This document shows, one piece after another, positions 25,074-34,425 of a stretch of 45,941 nt of DNA. The notes beneath the pieces are model-generated. The model saw nothing but the letters and a program-made list of their open reading frames with translations, was not told the origin of the DNA and did not search any database. The stretch lies in contig CALIMB010000075.1 of assembly GCA_938028665.1 (NCBI GenBank), forward strand, positions 1 to 45,941. The letters run 5' to 3'. The DNA comes from an uncultured Thermomicrobium sp. GTDB lineage: Bacteria > Chloroflexota > Chloroflexia > Thermomicrobiales > Thermomicrobiaceae. How positions within the stretch are numbered: the stretch's first letter is position 1; every line of letters begins with the position of its first letter. The position numbers and the translations under genes are program-made.

Positions 25074-26089
25074 TGCGCCACCTTCACCCCGTTACGGAAG
25101 ACCGTGGCTAGCTGGTCGGCTTGGGCAAACAGCGCTGGAGCTCCGCCGCTGTGCAGAAAGATAACCGTTTCGCCTGGAGCGACCTCTCCACGACGCACTT
25201 GCCCTACGAGCGCAGCCATCGCCTTGCCAGTGTACACGGGATCTAGCACAAGCCCCTCGGTTCGCGCAGCCAAAACAATCGCCTCCAATGTCTCAGAGCT
25301 CGGGACACCGTAGCCCGGCCCCACCCAGCGATCGTCGACGACGATTTCCTCCGGCGTGATCCGGATGTCGAGGCCGAGCAGCGCTGCTGTCTCATTGGCA
25401 AGCGTGGCGACCTGCTCACGGATAGCCTTTGTATCGTCCTCAACCGCCACACCGACAACGCGAAAGGGTGCGCCGAGGAGCTTCGCACCCAGCGCAAGAC
25501 CGGCGTGCGTCCCGCCCGACGTTGAGGTTGCAAGATACACCCGCGAGGCCTGGATTCCCCGCTCGACAAGCTGTTCAGAGAGCTCCAGCGCAGCGCGCAC
25601 GTAGGCCGCGGCACCCACCGGCGTGGAACCACCCGTGGGGATGACGTACGGTCGCTCCTGGCGCTGCTCGAGCTCACCAGCCAGGCGCTCGAGCAGTGCA
25701 CGGCGGGCTGTGCGCTCAGTGACAAGATGCACCGTAGCGCCAAAGAGATAGTCAAGCAAGAGGTTGCCCTGCAGGGGTGGATCAGATGCCGGGCTGTTCA
25801 GCACCAAGACACATCGCAAGCCGGCCCGTGCCGCCGCTGCTGCGGTCTGCCGACAGTGGTTGGACTGTGCTGGTCCCTCTGTCAGGATGACGGTTGCTCC
25901 CCGGGATCGCGCGTCGCCGATCAGGTACTCTAGTTTTCGCGTTTTGTTGCCGCCAAGCGCCAGCCCGGTCAGGTCATCACGCTTGACAAGGACACGTACC
26001 GCCCCGAGCACTGCGCTCAGGCTTGGTGCCTCCTCGAGCGGCGTTGGGAGCTGAGCAAGCGGAAAACGTGGCAACGCAGCGAGTCGCAT
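25070..26089 (-). CDS. PLP-dependent D-cysteine desulfhydrase / ACC deaminase family enzyme
   Basis: A 339-residue fold-type II PLP enzyme. The cofactor lysine is K49 in LGGNKTRKLE, the stretch GPAQSNHCRQTAAAAA carries the catalytic Ser, and the C-terminal FLHSGGAPALF is the family's phosphate/carboxylate motif. D-cysteine desulfhydrase (to pyruvate, sulfide and ammonia), L-cysteate sulfo-lyase and ACC deaminase are the known activities; the overall sequence is nearest to DcyD-like proteins, but the substrate is not certain. It overlaps priA by four bases. The divergent 103-base region upstream is shared with the class-III aminotransferase. Confidence 0.83.
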   Translation of the reverse strand: MRLAALPRFPLAQLPTPLEEAPSLSAVLGAVRVLVKRDDLTGLALGGNKTRKLEYLIGDARSRGATVILTEGPAQSNHCRQTAAAAARAGLRCVLVLNSPASDPPLQGNLLLDYLFGATVHLVTERTARRALLERLAGELEQRQERPYVIPTGGSTPVGAAAYVRAALELSEQLVERGIQASRVYLATSTSGGTHAGLALGAKLLGAPFRVVGVAVEDDTKAIREQVATLANETAALLGLDIRITPEEIVVDDRWVGPGYGVPSSETLEAIVLAARTEGLVLDPVYTGKAMAALVGQVRRGEVAPGETVIFLHSGGAPALFAQADQLATVFRNGVKVAQ

Positions 26090-26192
26090 CCCTTGACCTC
26101 CTGTTCCTCACCATCACTCCGCTTGGAAAGACAAGCCAGTGTGGCCGATAATCGCCTGCGGTGAATCGAGAGCGCATGAAGGAGGCAGGACA

Positions 26193-27572
26193 ATGGCCCG
26201 GCGGACGCTGACGATCGAAGAAGAGTACCGCGCCAAGCATCCGACTTCACAGATCCGCTACGAGCGAGCTCTCCGCGACTTCCCCAGCGGCGTCACCCAT
26301 GACGTCCGCTACCAGAAGCCGTTCCCGCTCTATGTCGAGCGGGCTAGCGGTTCCCGCAAGTGGGACGTCGACGGAAACGAGCTGATCGACTACACAATGG
26401 GACATGGTGCACTCCTCCTCGGTCACGCTCATCCGCAGATCGTTGAAGCTGTCCAGGTGCAGATCCGCCGCGGTACTCATTATGGTGCGGGCCACGACCT
26501 CGAACTAGAGTGGGCCGAGCGCATCCGTATGCTCAAGCCCTCGTGCGAGCGCGTAAAGTTCACCGCCTCCGGGACCGAAGCGACCCTTCTCGCTCTCCGG
26601 CTTGCCCGCGCCTACACCGGCCGCGAGAAGATCCTGAAGTTTGCTGGACACTTCCATGGGTGGCAGGATTACGCCTTACCCGGTGAGAAGCCGCCCTTCA
26701 CGGAGACAGCTATCCCGGGAGTTCCGCGAGCCGTGCTCGACACGGTTGTCGTTGCTCCGGTCAATGATCTCGCTTTCGTCGAGCGCCGGTTGGCCGAGAA
26801 GGACATCGCAGCAGTGATCTTAGAACCGAGCGGCGCTTCCTGGGCCGCAATTCCACTCCCCGAAGGTTTCCTGCATCAGCTCCGCGAGCTCACCGAGCGC
26901 ACAGGGACGCTCCTTATCTTCGATGAGGTCATCACCGGTTTCCGCTGGTCACCGGGTGGAGTGCAAGGACTTCTTGGCATTCGCCCTGATCTCACGACGA
27001 TGGCGAAAATCGTCGCCGGGGGGCTTCCAGGCGGTGCTGTTGGTGGCCGCGCCGATATCATGGCACTACTTGAATTCCGCGACGATCCAGAGTGGCAGCA
27101 GCGACGCGTCGCCCACCCCGGAACGTTCAACGCAAACCCGCTCTCCGCGGCCGCTGGGTGTGCCTGCCTCCAATTGGTTGCGGACCCAGCCGTCCAACAG
27201 CACGCCAACGCCATGGCAGCACGCCTCCGTCGTGGCATGAACCGAGTGCTTGTCACCCACCGTCTTCCAGGCTTCGTGTGGGGTGAGAGCTCTGTCTTCC
27301 ACATCGCCCTTGGTCACACGTGCGCCAACCAGTGCGGCGAGGACCTCCGGATGCCAGAGGGGGTCTCTCCACTCGTCCTCAAAACTGGAATGTCACCGGC
27401 TCTTGCCACTACCCTTTACCAGGCCATGGTGAACGAGGGAGTTGACCTCTTCCATGGCGGCGGGCTCCTCAGCGTCGCCCACACACCCGACGACGTCGAC
27501 CGGACGGTCGAGGCATTCGAGCGTGCCCTGTTGCGGATGCGCGATGAGGGTTGGTTCGACCAGATGTCGTGA
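26193..27572 (+). CDS. Class-III PLP aminotransferase, glutamate-1-semialdehyde aminomutase-like
   Basis: A 459-residue fold-type I enzyme of the class-III aminotransferase family. SGTEAT (126-131) binds PLP phosphate, D244 (LIFDEVITGFR) contacts the pyridine, and K272 (TMAKIVAGGLPGGAVGG) is the PLP lysine. The layout resembles HemL, but no heme-pathway genes are present and similar proteins have diverse substrates, so I do not call it hemL. ATG 26193 follows GAAGGAGG at ideal spacing; an ATG 18 codons upstream overlaps it. It is convergent with the second branched-chain aminotransferase, 13 bases apart. Confidence 0.82.
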   Translation: MARRTLTIEEEYRAKHPTSQIRYERALRDFPSGVTHDVRYQKPFPLYVERASGSRKWDVDGNELIDYTMGHGALLLGHAHPQIVEAVQVQIRRGTHYGAGHDLELEWAERIRMLKPSCERVKFTASGTEATLLALRLARAYTGREKILKFAGHFHGWQDYALPGEKPPFTETAIPGVPRAVLDTVVVAPVNDLAFVERRLAEKDIAAVILEPSGASWAAIPLPEGFLHQLRELTERTGTLLIFDEVITGFRWSPGGVQGLLGIRPDLTTMAKIVAGGLPGGAVGGRADIMALLEFRDDPEWQQRRVAHPGTFNANPLSAAAGCACLQLVADPAVQQHANAMAARLRRGMNRVLVTHRLPGFVWGESSVFHIALGHTCANQCGEDLRMPEGVSPLVLKTGMSPALATTLYQAMVNEGVDLFHGGGLLSVAHTPDDVDRTVEAFERALLRMRDEGWFDQMS

Positions 27573-27585
27573 GGAGCCTACCTCC

Positions 27586-28548
27586 TCAGTCACTCTCCCG
27601 CGATGCTCTCGCGGCCGGAGCCAGACCGACCGGCGTCCGCCACTCGGGTCGGCGCGGATCGATCCCACGCACCATATCGTGGTAGAGCTGCTCCAGCGCA
27701 CGGGTCACCGCACCTGGTTTGCCATCGCCAATCACGTAATGATCAATTTCACCCACAACCGTAATCTCAGCCGCCGTCCCACAAAGGAAGACCTCGTCAG
27801 CAACGTAGAGCTCGGTGCGATCGACCGCGCGTTCTTCAACAGGAAGTCCGAGTTCCTCACGAGCAAGCCGCAAAAGTGTATCGCGAGTGATACTTTCTAA
27901 GATGCTCTGCGTGACATCAGGGGTGATCAGCTTCCCAGCACGGACCAGCATGATGCAGGCTCCCGGTGCCTCAGCCACCTTACCTTCGCTATTGAGAAGA
28001 ATCGCCTGGTCATATCCGTCCAGAACTGCCTCCATAACAGCTAATTGTCCATTCCGGTAGTTCGAAATGTTCTTTACCCGCGGGGGCATCACATCATCGC
28101 TAATCCGTCGCCAGGAGCTGACCTTGGCACGCACGACCTTTCCGGTAAGCAGATGCGAGGGCATCGGACGTGTCGTGATATACAACCCTGCTTCTTCAGA
28201 AAATCCGCTCAGTGTCTTTGGCCCAGCAGTACGATAGGCAATCGGCTGAATGTACGTGTCCTCGCGGCACTCATTCACTCGCAGGAGCTGCAGGATCGCC
28301 TCACTGAGCTCGCTGCTGTTCCAGCGTGTGGCAAGCCGCACCAGTCGCATCGAGCGGAGCAATCGCTCCAAATGTTCGTCAAGCCGAAACACATACGCCT
28401 CGCCGGTCTCCGCATTCCAGTAGGCACGGATTCCCTCGAAGACTGCACCGACTGTGGACCAGCCAAGTTCCGTCACATGGACGGTCGCCTCTTCCCATGG
28501 CACCTGCTGACCATTCCACCAAAGATAGCGGGGATGTGCCTCGTTCAC
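27586..28548 (-). CDS. Branched-chain amino acid aminotransferase (class IV), copy 2
   Basis: A 320-residue class-IV aminotransferase. PLP lysine K159 lies in PPRVKNISNYRNGQLA; SEGKVAEAPGACIMLV and ILESITRDTLLRLARE are the matching family motifs. The Asn-rich NISNYRNG and ELGWSTVGAVFEGIRAYWN regions are as in the BCAT form that uses Leu, Ile and Val. GTG 28548 follows GAGGAGG; a longer reading begins with unrelated sequence. It shares family but only moderate sequence with copy 1 at 9905-10855, so they may have different substrate ranges or directions. It probably has its own promoter in the gene-free stretch upstream. Confidence 0.86.
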   Translation of the reverse strand: MNEAHPRYLWWNGQQVPWEEATVHVTELGWSTVGAVFEGIRAYWNAETGEAYVFRLDEHLERLLRSMRLVRLATRWNSSELSEAILQLLRVNECREDTYIQPIAYRTAGPKTLSGFSEEAGLYITTRPMPSHLLTGKVVRAKVSSWRRISDDVMPPRVKNISNYRNGQLAVMEAVLDGYDQAILLNSEGKVAEAPGACIMLVRAGKLITPDVTQSILESITRDTLLRLAREELGLPVEERAVDRTELYVADEVFLCGTAAEITVVGEIDHYVIGDGKPGAVTRALEQLYHDMVRGIDPRRPEWRTPVGLAPAARASRESD

Positions 28549-29469
28549 CGCACCCTCCTCGTTCCGAACCCCACTCACCAAGAAGCCCCAACGGAACTGT
28601 AATCCACAGCACCCCGTCAGAGAAGATCGCCGGCCATCATAGTACTCGGAGCTGGCGATCAGTAGGGGGTGTTGCGTCAGCTTACCGCTCAATCTTGAAA
28701 GCACTCGGCAGCTGCTCAGGCGAGCTGACGTGGACTGGCGAGTTCATGCACAGGCCCCTGCATCCACCCACGCCCTGGATCCTCCATCGACGTGGCTTAA
28801 GGCAGCGACAGATCTGACAAAGGCAGCACGGCTTGCCTCCCCACGATTTACCAACAGGACATTCCCAGGCAATGGTCGACACGCTCGAAGCATCACGCGC
28901 ATCTCTAGGGAAAAGTGACAGACCATGACCGCTTACCAATAGGGGCGGAAGAAGCGCCCAGCTTCCTTAAGAAACCTTCGATGAATCTTTCCTCGTTCCC
29001 AATACAGCCCGGGGAGACATGATAGCCGTACCAGCACATGTGGCACACGCGGACCTGGCACGCCGGTTAATGCCGGTAGGGAGTTTCCGCCCTCATCCAT
29101 CTCCCCTATCACCTCATTTGTCGAGACCCCTACTCACAACGACACACGACCAGGTGAACGGCAGGGGAAAGGTACCATCGTTATGAGGCGCGGGCCCTAT
29201 GTATCGCTCGATTGGAAGCCGTCAGCGAACTCGTCAGGCACGTGGCCTGAGAACTCTCGAGCACAGGTACTGCAACTTCGCCTCAGCCATACCAACCCAC
29301 CGACTGATCAAAGATCGTCATTTAGGTAGTCGCTGCACTGGAACATGGCGCAGCAGTTCCTGGGCCCTGCCAGCTTCGCCCCAGAGACAGAGTACAGGGA
29401 ACAGCCGGAGCATAGTGGGAAGGAACAGCGATCCAACTCACTCCCACTGGGGAACAACTCGGAGCTCCA
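28549..29469. other. Gene-free stretch between the second BCAT and the peptide-binding lipoprotein
   Basis: No coding frame of about 60-105 codons here has family features or a ribosome site. Seen inside: GATCGCC/GGCGATC with a 22-base loop in the BCAT leader, TCAGGC/GCCTGA around CACGTG near 29234-29250, and AGTGGGA/TCCCACT at 29414-29448, which may form a 3' structure after the lipoprotein gene. No tRNA-type sequence was found. It may hold the BCAT promoter and leader; otherwise nothing is visible. Confidence 0.5.
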
Positions 29470-31251
29470 CTAGCCTGACCGTTGCCGTACGACGACGCTG
29501 CTCAGGAAACGGCTGAAGAGCGCCCCGGGACCGATCAGCATCCCATCTCGTGTACGCGGCAAGCTCACCACCCATGGCTGGACGAGAAAGGTCGCGACCG
29601 GATGGACGATAGGGATCACGACACTCTCCCCTTGAATGACCAACTCACACTGTCGGTATGCGCCAAGCCGTCGCGAAAGTTCTGTCTCGCCGCGTGCCAG
29701 GGCTAAGAATCGCTCTAGCTCATCGCTTGACCAGCGCAGCCCCCGCAACGCCTTCCGCTCTCGGGAGAAGAGCCACTCGTAGATTGCCGCAGCGTCAGGA
29801 AACGGCAGCGGCCAACGCCACCAAAGAAGCTGAAACGTACCGTCTGTGACCACGCGCTCCCAAGACTGTCCCTCCAGACGTTCGATCTCCACACCAACGC
29901 CCAAATTGGCCGCCAACTGAGCAACAACGTCCCGCAACACTGCCTCTTCCACGGGTGAACTCGACGGAGGAGCAGCGACTCGGAGTGTCGGCATCATCCG
30001 CTGGCGGAGCGGTTCCCAGGTCTGGTAGACCTCCAATGGCGCAAAGCGGTGCATCTCGCGCAGGCTGGTATCCGGAACAACCCCTGGCACTCCCGGCGGC
30101 ACAAGCGTCACGGCCGGTTCGACTGCACCATAGAGGAGCTGGCGGAGTCGCTCGCGATCGATTGCTCGGCTAACGGTTCGGCGTAACTGCTCCTGGTCAA
30201 ATGGAGGAACATCGGGTTGTACGACCAGGAACCAGGTCTCCGGCAAGATACTCCGTTGCAGTCGTTTGAGCAGGCTTTCATCACTCGTGACCTCCGGGAG
30301 GAGCTCCAGCGGAACTGCGGCAAAATCCACCCGCCCCTGAAAGAACGGCAGCAGTGACTCTTTGGGCTGTGCCACCGTGACTGTACAACTGTCGAGTGTC
30401 AAAGCACGATGGTTCCAGTAGTACGGATTTGACGAAAGGACGTAGCCCGAACCGTGCTCCCATGAGATGAGCCTGAACGGGCCGTTAGAGACGCAGCGAC
30501 CCGCCTCGGTCCAGTTGTTCCCCCAACGCTCGACAGACGGACGATGTGCCGGAAGAAATCCGGGAGTGCCGAGAATCCACAGGAAGTAGCCAGAGGGGCG
30601 TTCCAGCTCTACCTCAAGTGTCCAGTCGTCCAATGCACGGACAGCCACTGCTTCCGGAGGCATCAGCCCCTGGCGTACGGCACGCGCGTTACCTACGACA
30701 TCGAGGAGCTCCGACTGGGGCGCAGGCTGTGCCGGATCCAACATGCGCTGCCAGGACCAGACAAAGTCAGATGCCCGCACCGGATCACTGTTCGACCAGC
30801 CAGCGCTGAGACGTCGAAGGGTGAACACCCAGCGCGTGCCATCAGCCGAGATGTCCCAACGTTCTGCCCAGTCCGGCTGCACATCATAATCAGGCGTCAA
30901 ACGGACAAGTCCGGCAAAGAGTTCCGGCTCACCACCACACGCGGCATCGGCGTTGAAGTCATGATTCCGTGGTTCGGTGAGTTGCTGACGGATAAAGATT
31001 CGTGCGAACTGCGGCGTGGCTGTCGCACGTGGTGTCGGGGTGGGGCGTGGTGTTGGCGTCACTTTCGGGGTCGGAACTGGTGCAGAGGAAGTTGGCGTTA
31101 CCGTCGGTGTCACAGTAGGCAGAGAGGTCGGAGTTGGAACAGGCTGATTCGGGCGACAGGTCAAAAGCAGGAGACCGGCACCTGCCAGGACGAGCCGGCG
31201 CCGGGTCAGCCGTCGCGAAGACCATCGTGTCGTGGTGGGCCGGTCGCCCAC
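29470..31251 (-). CDS. Peptide-binding ABC lipoprotein (SBP family 5) with twin-arginine-like signal
   Basis: A 593-residue OppA/DppA-type solute-binding protein. The N-terminus has TRRRLVL at residues 16-22, close to the Tat pattern (S/T)RRxFLK, then a hydrophobic core and LLLTC with Cys32 as probable lipid anchor. A long Pro/Thr-rich linker (about 36-80) spaces the domain from the membrane. The mature part has FVWSWQRMLDPAQ, TLEVELERPSGYFL, GTPGFLPAH and a DREQLRQLL-like hinge helix. GTG 31251 follows GGGAGGA by nine bases. It lies 21 bases after the ROK kinase stop, so they are cotranscribed; sugar-peptide uptake is one possibility, but no permease is present. Confidence 0.83.
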   Translation of the reverse strand: MGDRPTTTRWSSRRLTRRRLVLAGAGLLLLTCRPNQPVPTPTSLPTVTPTVTPTSSAPVPTPKVTPTPRPTPTPRATATPQFARIFIRQQLTEPRNHDFNADAACGGEPELFAGLVRLTPDYDVQPDWAERWDISADGTRWVFTLRRLSAGWSNSDPVRASDFVWSWQRMLDPAQPAPQSELLDVVGNARAVRQGLMPPEAVAVRALDDWTLEVELERPSGYFLWILGTPGFLPAHRPSVERWGNNWTEAGRCVSNGPFRLISWEHGSGYVLSSNPYYWNHRALTLDSCTVTVAQPKESLLPFFQGRVDFAAVPLELLPEVTSDESLLKRLQRSILPETWFLVVQPDVPPFDQEQLRRTVSRAIDRERLRQLLYGAVEPAVTLVPPGVPGVVPDTSLREMHRFAPLEVYQTWEPLRQRMMPTLRVAAPPSSSPVEEAVLRDVVAQLAANLGVGVEIERLEGQSWERVVTDGTFQLLWWRWPLPFPDAAAIYEWLFSRERKALRGLRWSSDELERFLALARGETELSRRLGAYRQCELVIQGESVVIPIVHPVATFLVQPWVVSLPRTRDGMLIGPGALFSRFLSSVVVRQRSG

Positions 31252-31272
31252 GAAGCTCGTCCTCCCGACGGC

Positions 31273-32250
31273 TCAGGGCAGGCGAATCTCCACACCTGCC
31301 CCCTCGCCAGCGAGGAAGGCACGGGCTGCGGCACCGTAGAGTCCGGTATCGTCCCCAAGCGCCGAGCGCCGCACTTCCACGTGTTCAGCGATGTAGTGAA
31401 TCGCGTAGATCGGCAACCAACGGCGGAGCGGCTCAAGCAGCAGGTCGCCAGCTCGGGCTACGCCACCGCCGATGACAATGAGCTGCGGATTGAAGACATT
31501 CACCAGCCCGGCCAGTCCGGCGGCGAGCGCTCGGGCTGCACCTTCGAGGATCGCGCGTGCTCCCGCATCACCTTGCTGAGCGGCCTCAACCACGTGGGCC
31601 GCCGTCACCGGCCCGTCACCAACTAACTCCCGCAGGAACTCTGAGCGACCCGAGCTGATCAACGCTTCGCCATCGCGTGCGAGCGCCCATCCTCCGATGT
31701 ACGCCTCAACACAACCGACTCCGCCGCAGTGGCAGCGAGGACCATTGGGATCGACCGGGACGTGTCCGACCTCTGTGCCCAGCCCGCGCACCCCTTCGAC
31801 CAGCTGCCCATGCGAAATGATCCCGCCCCCAACCCCTGTCCCCAGCATGATGTGGATCAGATGGCGGCACCCTTTGGCAGCACCAAACAGAGCCTCGCCC
31901 AGCGCCGCACCATTTCCATCGTTCCCAAGCACGACCCGCCGCCCAAGTCGCTCTTCCAGCAGCCGACGTAGCGGCACGTGCTGCCAACCAACCAAGTTGG
32001 GAGCAAACAACACCACGCCACTCGCTGGCTCCAGCGGCCCAGGAGCAACCACCCCCACCGGCACCGAGCGATCAACTCCCGCCTCTGTTGCTACATGGTC
32101 GACTAACCGCACAATCCGCTCCACCACCGCCAGTACGCCGTCACGCGCCCCTGTTGCGGTACTGTAGGGAGAGACAAGCGTTCCGTCACGACGCACCAGC
32201 GCTGCGCGCAGGTTGGTTGCACCAAAGTCGACCGCGATGACAGCGTCCAT
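31273..32250 (-). CDS. ROK-family sugar kinase (glucokinase-like)
   Basis: ROK proteins are sugar kinases or repressors; this 325-residue form lacks the N-terminal winged helix of repressors and begins with the ATP-phosphate motif VDFGATNLRAA, so it is a kinase. The catalytic Asp is D111 (NDGNGAALGE). GTGVGGGI binds ATP. His163 and the zinc motif CHCGGVGC (C173, C175, C180) are the ROK signature. Glucose, N-acetylmannosamine or similar substrates are known. ATG 32250 is chosen because it starts the ATPase fold. It is downstream of a glycosyltransferase and upstream of a peptide-binding lipoprotein. Confidence 0.88.
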   Translation of the reverse strand: MDAVIAVDFGATNLRAALVRRDGTLVSPYSTATGARDGVLAVVERIVRLVDHVATEAGVDRSVPVGVVAPGPLEPASGVVLFAPNLVGWQHVPLRRLLEERLGRRVVLGNDGNGAALGEALFGAAKGCRHLIHIMLGTGVGGGIISHGQLVEGVRGLGTEVGHVPVDPNGPRCHCGGVGCVEAYIGGWALARDGEALISSGRSEFLRELVGDGPVTAAHVVEAAQQGDAGARAILEGAARALAAGLAGLVNVFNPQLIVIGGGVARAGDLLLEPLRRWLPIYAIHYIAEHVEVRRSALGDDTGLYGAAARAFLAGEGAGVEIRLP

Positions 32251-32270
32251 AAAATCACCCACCTCGCTGC

Positions 32271-32981
32271 TCAGTCGAACAACCGGTAGCGGATGAGTGT
32301 CGCCAACACGGTCAGACCGTCGCGCCAGGTGATCTTCTTCCCTTCCCAATACTCGCGACCGTTGTAGGAGATCGGCACTTCATAGATTCGATAACCACGT
32401 TTGAGAATCTGGGCAGTGATCTCCGGATCGAATCCCCAGCGGTCGCTGCGCAGTCGCAACTGACGGGCTACCTCGGCAGTAAACACCTTGTATCCCGTCT
32501 CCATATCGGTCAGCGTGGTATCGTAGAGGACGTTCGCGACGAAAGTCAGGAACCGGTTCCCGACCCAGTGCCAGAAGTACATCGCCTTGTGCTCGCCGAG
32601 GAAGCGCGACCCGTAAACGACCTGACTACGCCCCTCCACGATTGGGCGGAGAAGCCGTGGATAGTCGCGCGGATCATATTCCAGGTCAGCATCCTGGACG
32701 ATCAAGACATCACCGGTCGCAGCCTGAAGGGCCGAGCGGATCGCTGCACCTTTTCCGCGATTCACCGGATGGATAATAAGGACAAGGTCGCTTGAGTGTG
32801 CCGCTTCTTCCTCTAAGAACTCGCGTGTACCGTCTGTTGAACCATCATCGACCACCACTACCTCACGCTCGTAGGGAAGCTCCACTGCTCGAACGCGCCG
32901 CAGGACTTCCCCGATCGTCCGTACCTCGTTGTACACCGGGATCAAGACTGAGAGGCGACGGATCGACCGGGGCACACTCAT
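32271..32981 (-). CDS. Family 2 glycosyltransferase, dolichyl-phosphate mannosyltransferase-like
   Basis: A 236-residue GT-A-fold glycosyltransferase. SVLIPVYNE, VVVVDDGSTDGT and QDADLEYDP (nucleotide-sugar DxD) are the GT2 motifs, and GNRFLTFVANVLYDTTLTDMETGYKV is typical of the DPM1/Ppm1 subgroup, which moves mannose or glucose to polyprenyl phosphate at the membrane. No transmembrane tail is present, so it may work with separate membrane partners. ATG 32981 follows GGAGG; GTG or ATG alternatives lie within two codons. ManC in the same run makes GDP-mannose, which fits a mannosyl donor role. Confidence 0.87.
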   Translation of the reverse strand: MSVPRSIRRLSVLIPVYNEVRTIGEVLRRVRAVELPYEREVVVVDDGSTDGTREFLEEEAAHSSDLVLIIHPVNRGKGAAIRSALQAATGDVLIVQDADLEYDPRDYPRLLRPIVEGRSQVVYGSRFLGEHKAMYFWHWVGNRFLTFVANVLYDTTLTDMETGYKVFTAEVARQLRLRSDRWGFDPEITAQILKRGYRIYEVPISYNGREYWEGKKITWRDGLTVLATLIRYRLFD

Positions 32982-32997
32982 CACTCCTCCACCCTTC

Positions 32998-34425
32998 TCA
33001 GAGGATGAACTTGCTCAAGTCCTCGTCGGCGACGATCTGCCCGACGCGCTGTCGCACGTACTCAGCATCGATTCGCAGCGTCTGACCGGCCAGTTCTGGT
33101 GCCCGGAAGCTGATATCCTCGATGACCTTCTCCATGATCGTCGCCAGACGCCGAGCACCGATGTCTTCTGCACGGCTGTTGACCAGAGCAGCAAGCCGGG
33201 CAACCTCACGCAGTCCCTCATCAGTAAACTCGAGTTCCACACCCTCGACCCGCAGCAGCTCACGGTACTGCCGCGTGAGAGCATTCTCCGGCACTGTGAG
33301 GATGCGGTAGAGGTCATCCTCTGTCAAACGATGGAGCTCAACGCGAATAGGGAATCGCCCTTGGAGCTCCGGGATCAGGTCGGATGGGCTTGCATTGTGG
33401 AAGGCGCCGGCAGCGATGAACAGAATATGATCGGTGCGCACTGGGCCGTAGCGCGTCATCACCACCGAACCTTCAACAATCGGCAAGAGATCTCGTTGCA
33501 CCCCTTCGCCTGAGACATCCGGCCCGTAGTCACCGTCCGTGGTAATCAACTTGTCGATCTCATCGATGAAGACGATCCCACTCTCCTCCGCCCGCTTGAT
33601 CGCCGCCTCGACAACTGCATCGAAGTCGACCAGCCGCTGGGCTTCTTGCTGCGTTAAGATGCGGCGAGCTTCGCGGATCGAAACACGACGTGTCCGGCGT
33701 CGTGTCTGGAGTGACTCGAGCAGTTCCGCGACCGTGTCTTGGAATTCATCGAGATCAACTCCGCCATTCTCCGCATACGGCGTAACGAAGAGATCGAACT
33801 CAGTCTCAAGGTCGAGCTCGATCGTCTCGTCTTCCAGTCCATCACGCGCGAGGAGGTCAAGTAAGCGTCGCCGTTCCCGAGCCATTCGCCGCTCGCGTTT
33901 GCGGCGCTCTTCGGGCGCCTCACTTTGGCGGTCACACTCCTCATCTTGCCCATTCTGCTTTGCGCGCCGTCGTTCACGTTGCTCGACCAGAAGATCAACG
34001 AGTCGCTGTAGTGCAGCCCGTGAGGCTTCCTCACGAACCGCTTCCAGGCGTTCGCCATGGAGCATGCTGATACTCGTTTCGACGAGCTCGCGGATGATCG
34101 ACTCCACATCGCGTCCGACGTAACCAACCTCGGTGAACTTCGTCGCCTCCACCTTGACAAACGGCGCATCGACCAGCTTGGCGACTCGTCGGGCAATCTC
34201 GGTTTTGCCAACGCCGGTTGGACCAATCATCAGAATATTCTTTGGCACAATATCGCGCCGCAGGTCTTCTGGCAGCTGCTGCCAGCGCCAGCGGTTACGA
34301 ATCGCAATTGCGACCGCACGCTTTGCCTCCTCCTGGCCGACAATGTACCGATCGAGCTCGGCGACGATCTCGGCTGGAGTCAGCGGAATGGCACGCCGCT
34401 CAGGGCGAACGCTTGGTGTCATCAA
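32998..34425 (-). CDS. hslU: ATP-dependent protease ATPase subunit HslU (ClpY)
   Basis: HslU is the AAA+ unfoldase that feeds substrates to HslV. 475 residues from ATG 34425 (34434 and 34443 are alternatives; none has a strong ribosome site). Walker A GPTGVGKT is at about 67-74, pore-loop GYVGRD at 100-105, the charged I-domain occupies the middle, Walker B is [10 protein letters not shown], and the C-terminal tail ends in DLSKFIL, the HslV-docking end. It overlaps hslV by 26 bases, so the two are coupled. The I-domain is rich in Arg/Glu. Confidence 0.95.
   Translation of the reverse strand: MMTPSVRPERRAIPLTPAEIVAELDRYIVGQEEAKRAVAIAIRNRWRWQQLPEDLRRDIVPKNILMIGPTGVGKTEIARRVAKLVDAPFVKVEATKFTEVGYVGRDVESIIRELVETSISMLHGERLEAVREEASRAALQRLVDLLVEQRERRRAKQNGQDEECDRQSEAPEERRKRERRMARERRRLLDLLARDGLEDETIELDLETEFDLFVTPYAENGGVDLDEFQDTVAELLESLQTRRRTRRVSIREARRILTQQEAQRLVDFDAVVEAAIKRAEESGIVFIDEIDKLITTDGDYGPDVSGEGVQRDLLPIVEGSVVMTRYGPVRTDHILFIAAGAFHNASPSDLIPELQGRFPIRVELHRLTEDDLYRILTVPENALTRQYRELLRVEGVELEFTDEGLREVARLAALVNSRAEDIGARRLATIMEKVIEDISFRAPELAGQTLRIDAEYVRQRVGQIVADEDLSKFIL

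Noticed and set aside
26193-27572. Firm hemL call
   Set aside because: The fold and active-site residues fit, but no heme-pathway neighbours and a family with many substrates; left as class-III aminotransferase.
28682-28939. Possible transposase remnant (cysteine-rich minus frame)
   Set aside because: The cysteine pattern does not match a known transposase zinc motif and no inverted repeats or target duplications flank it.
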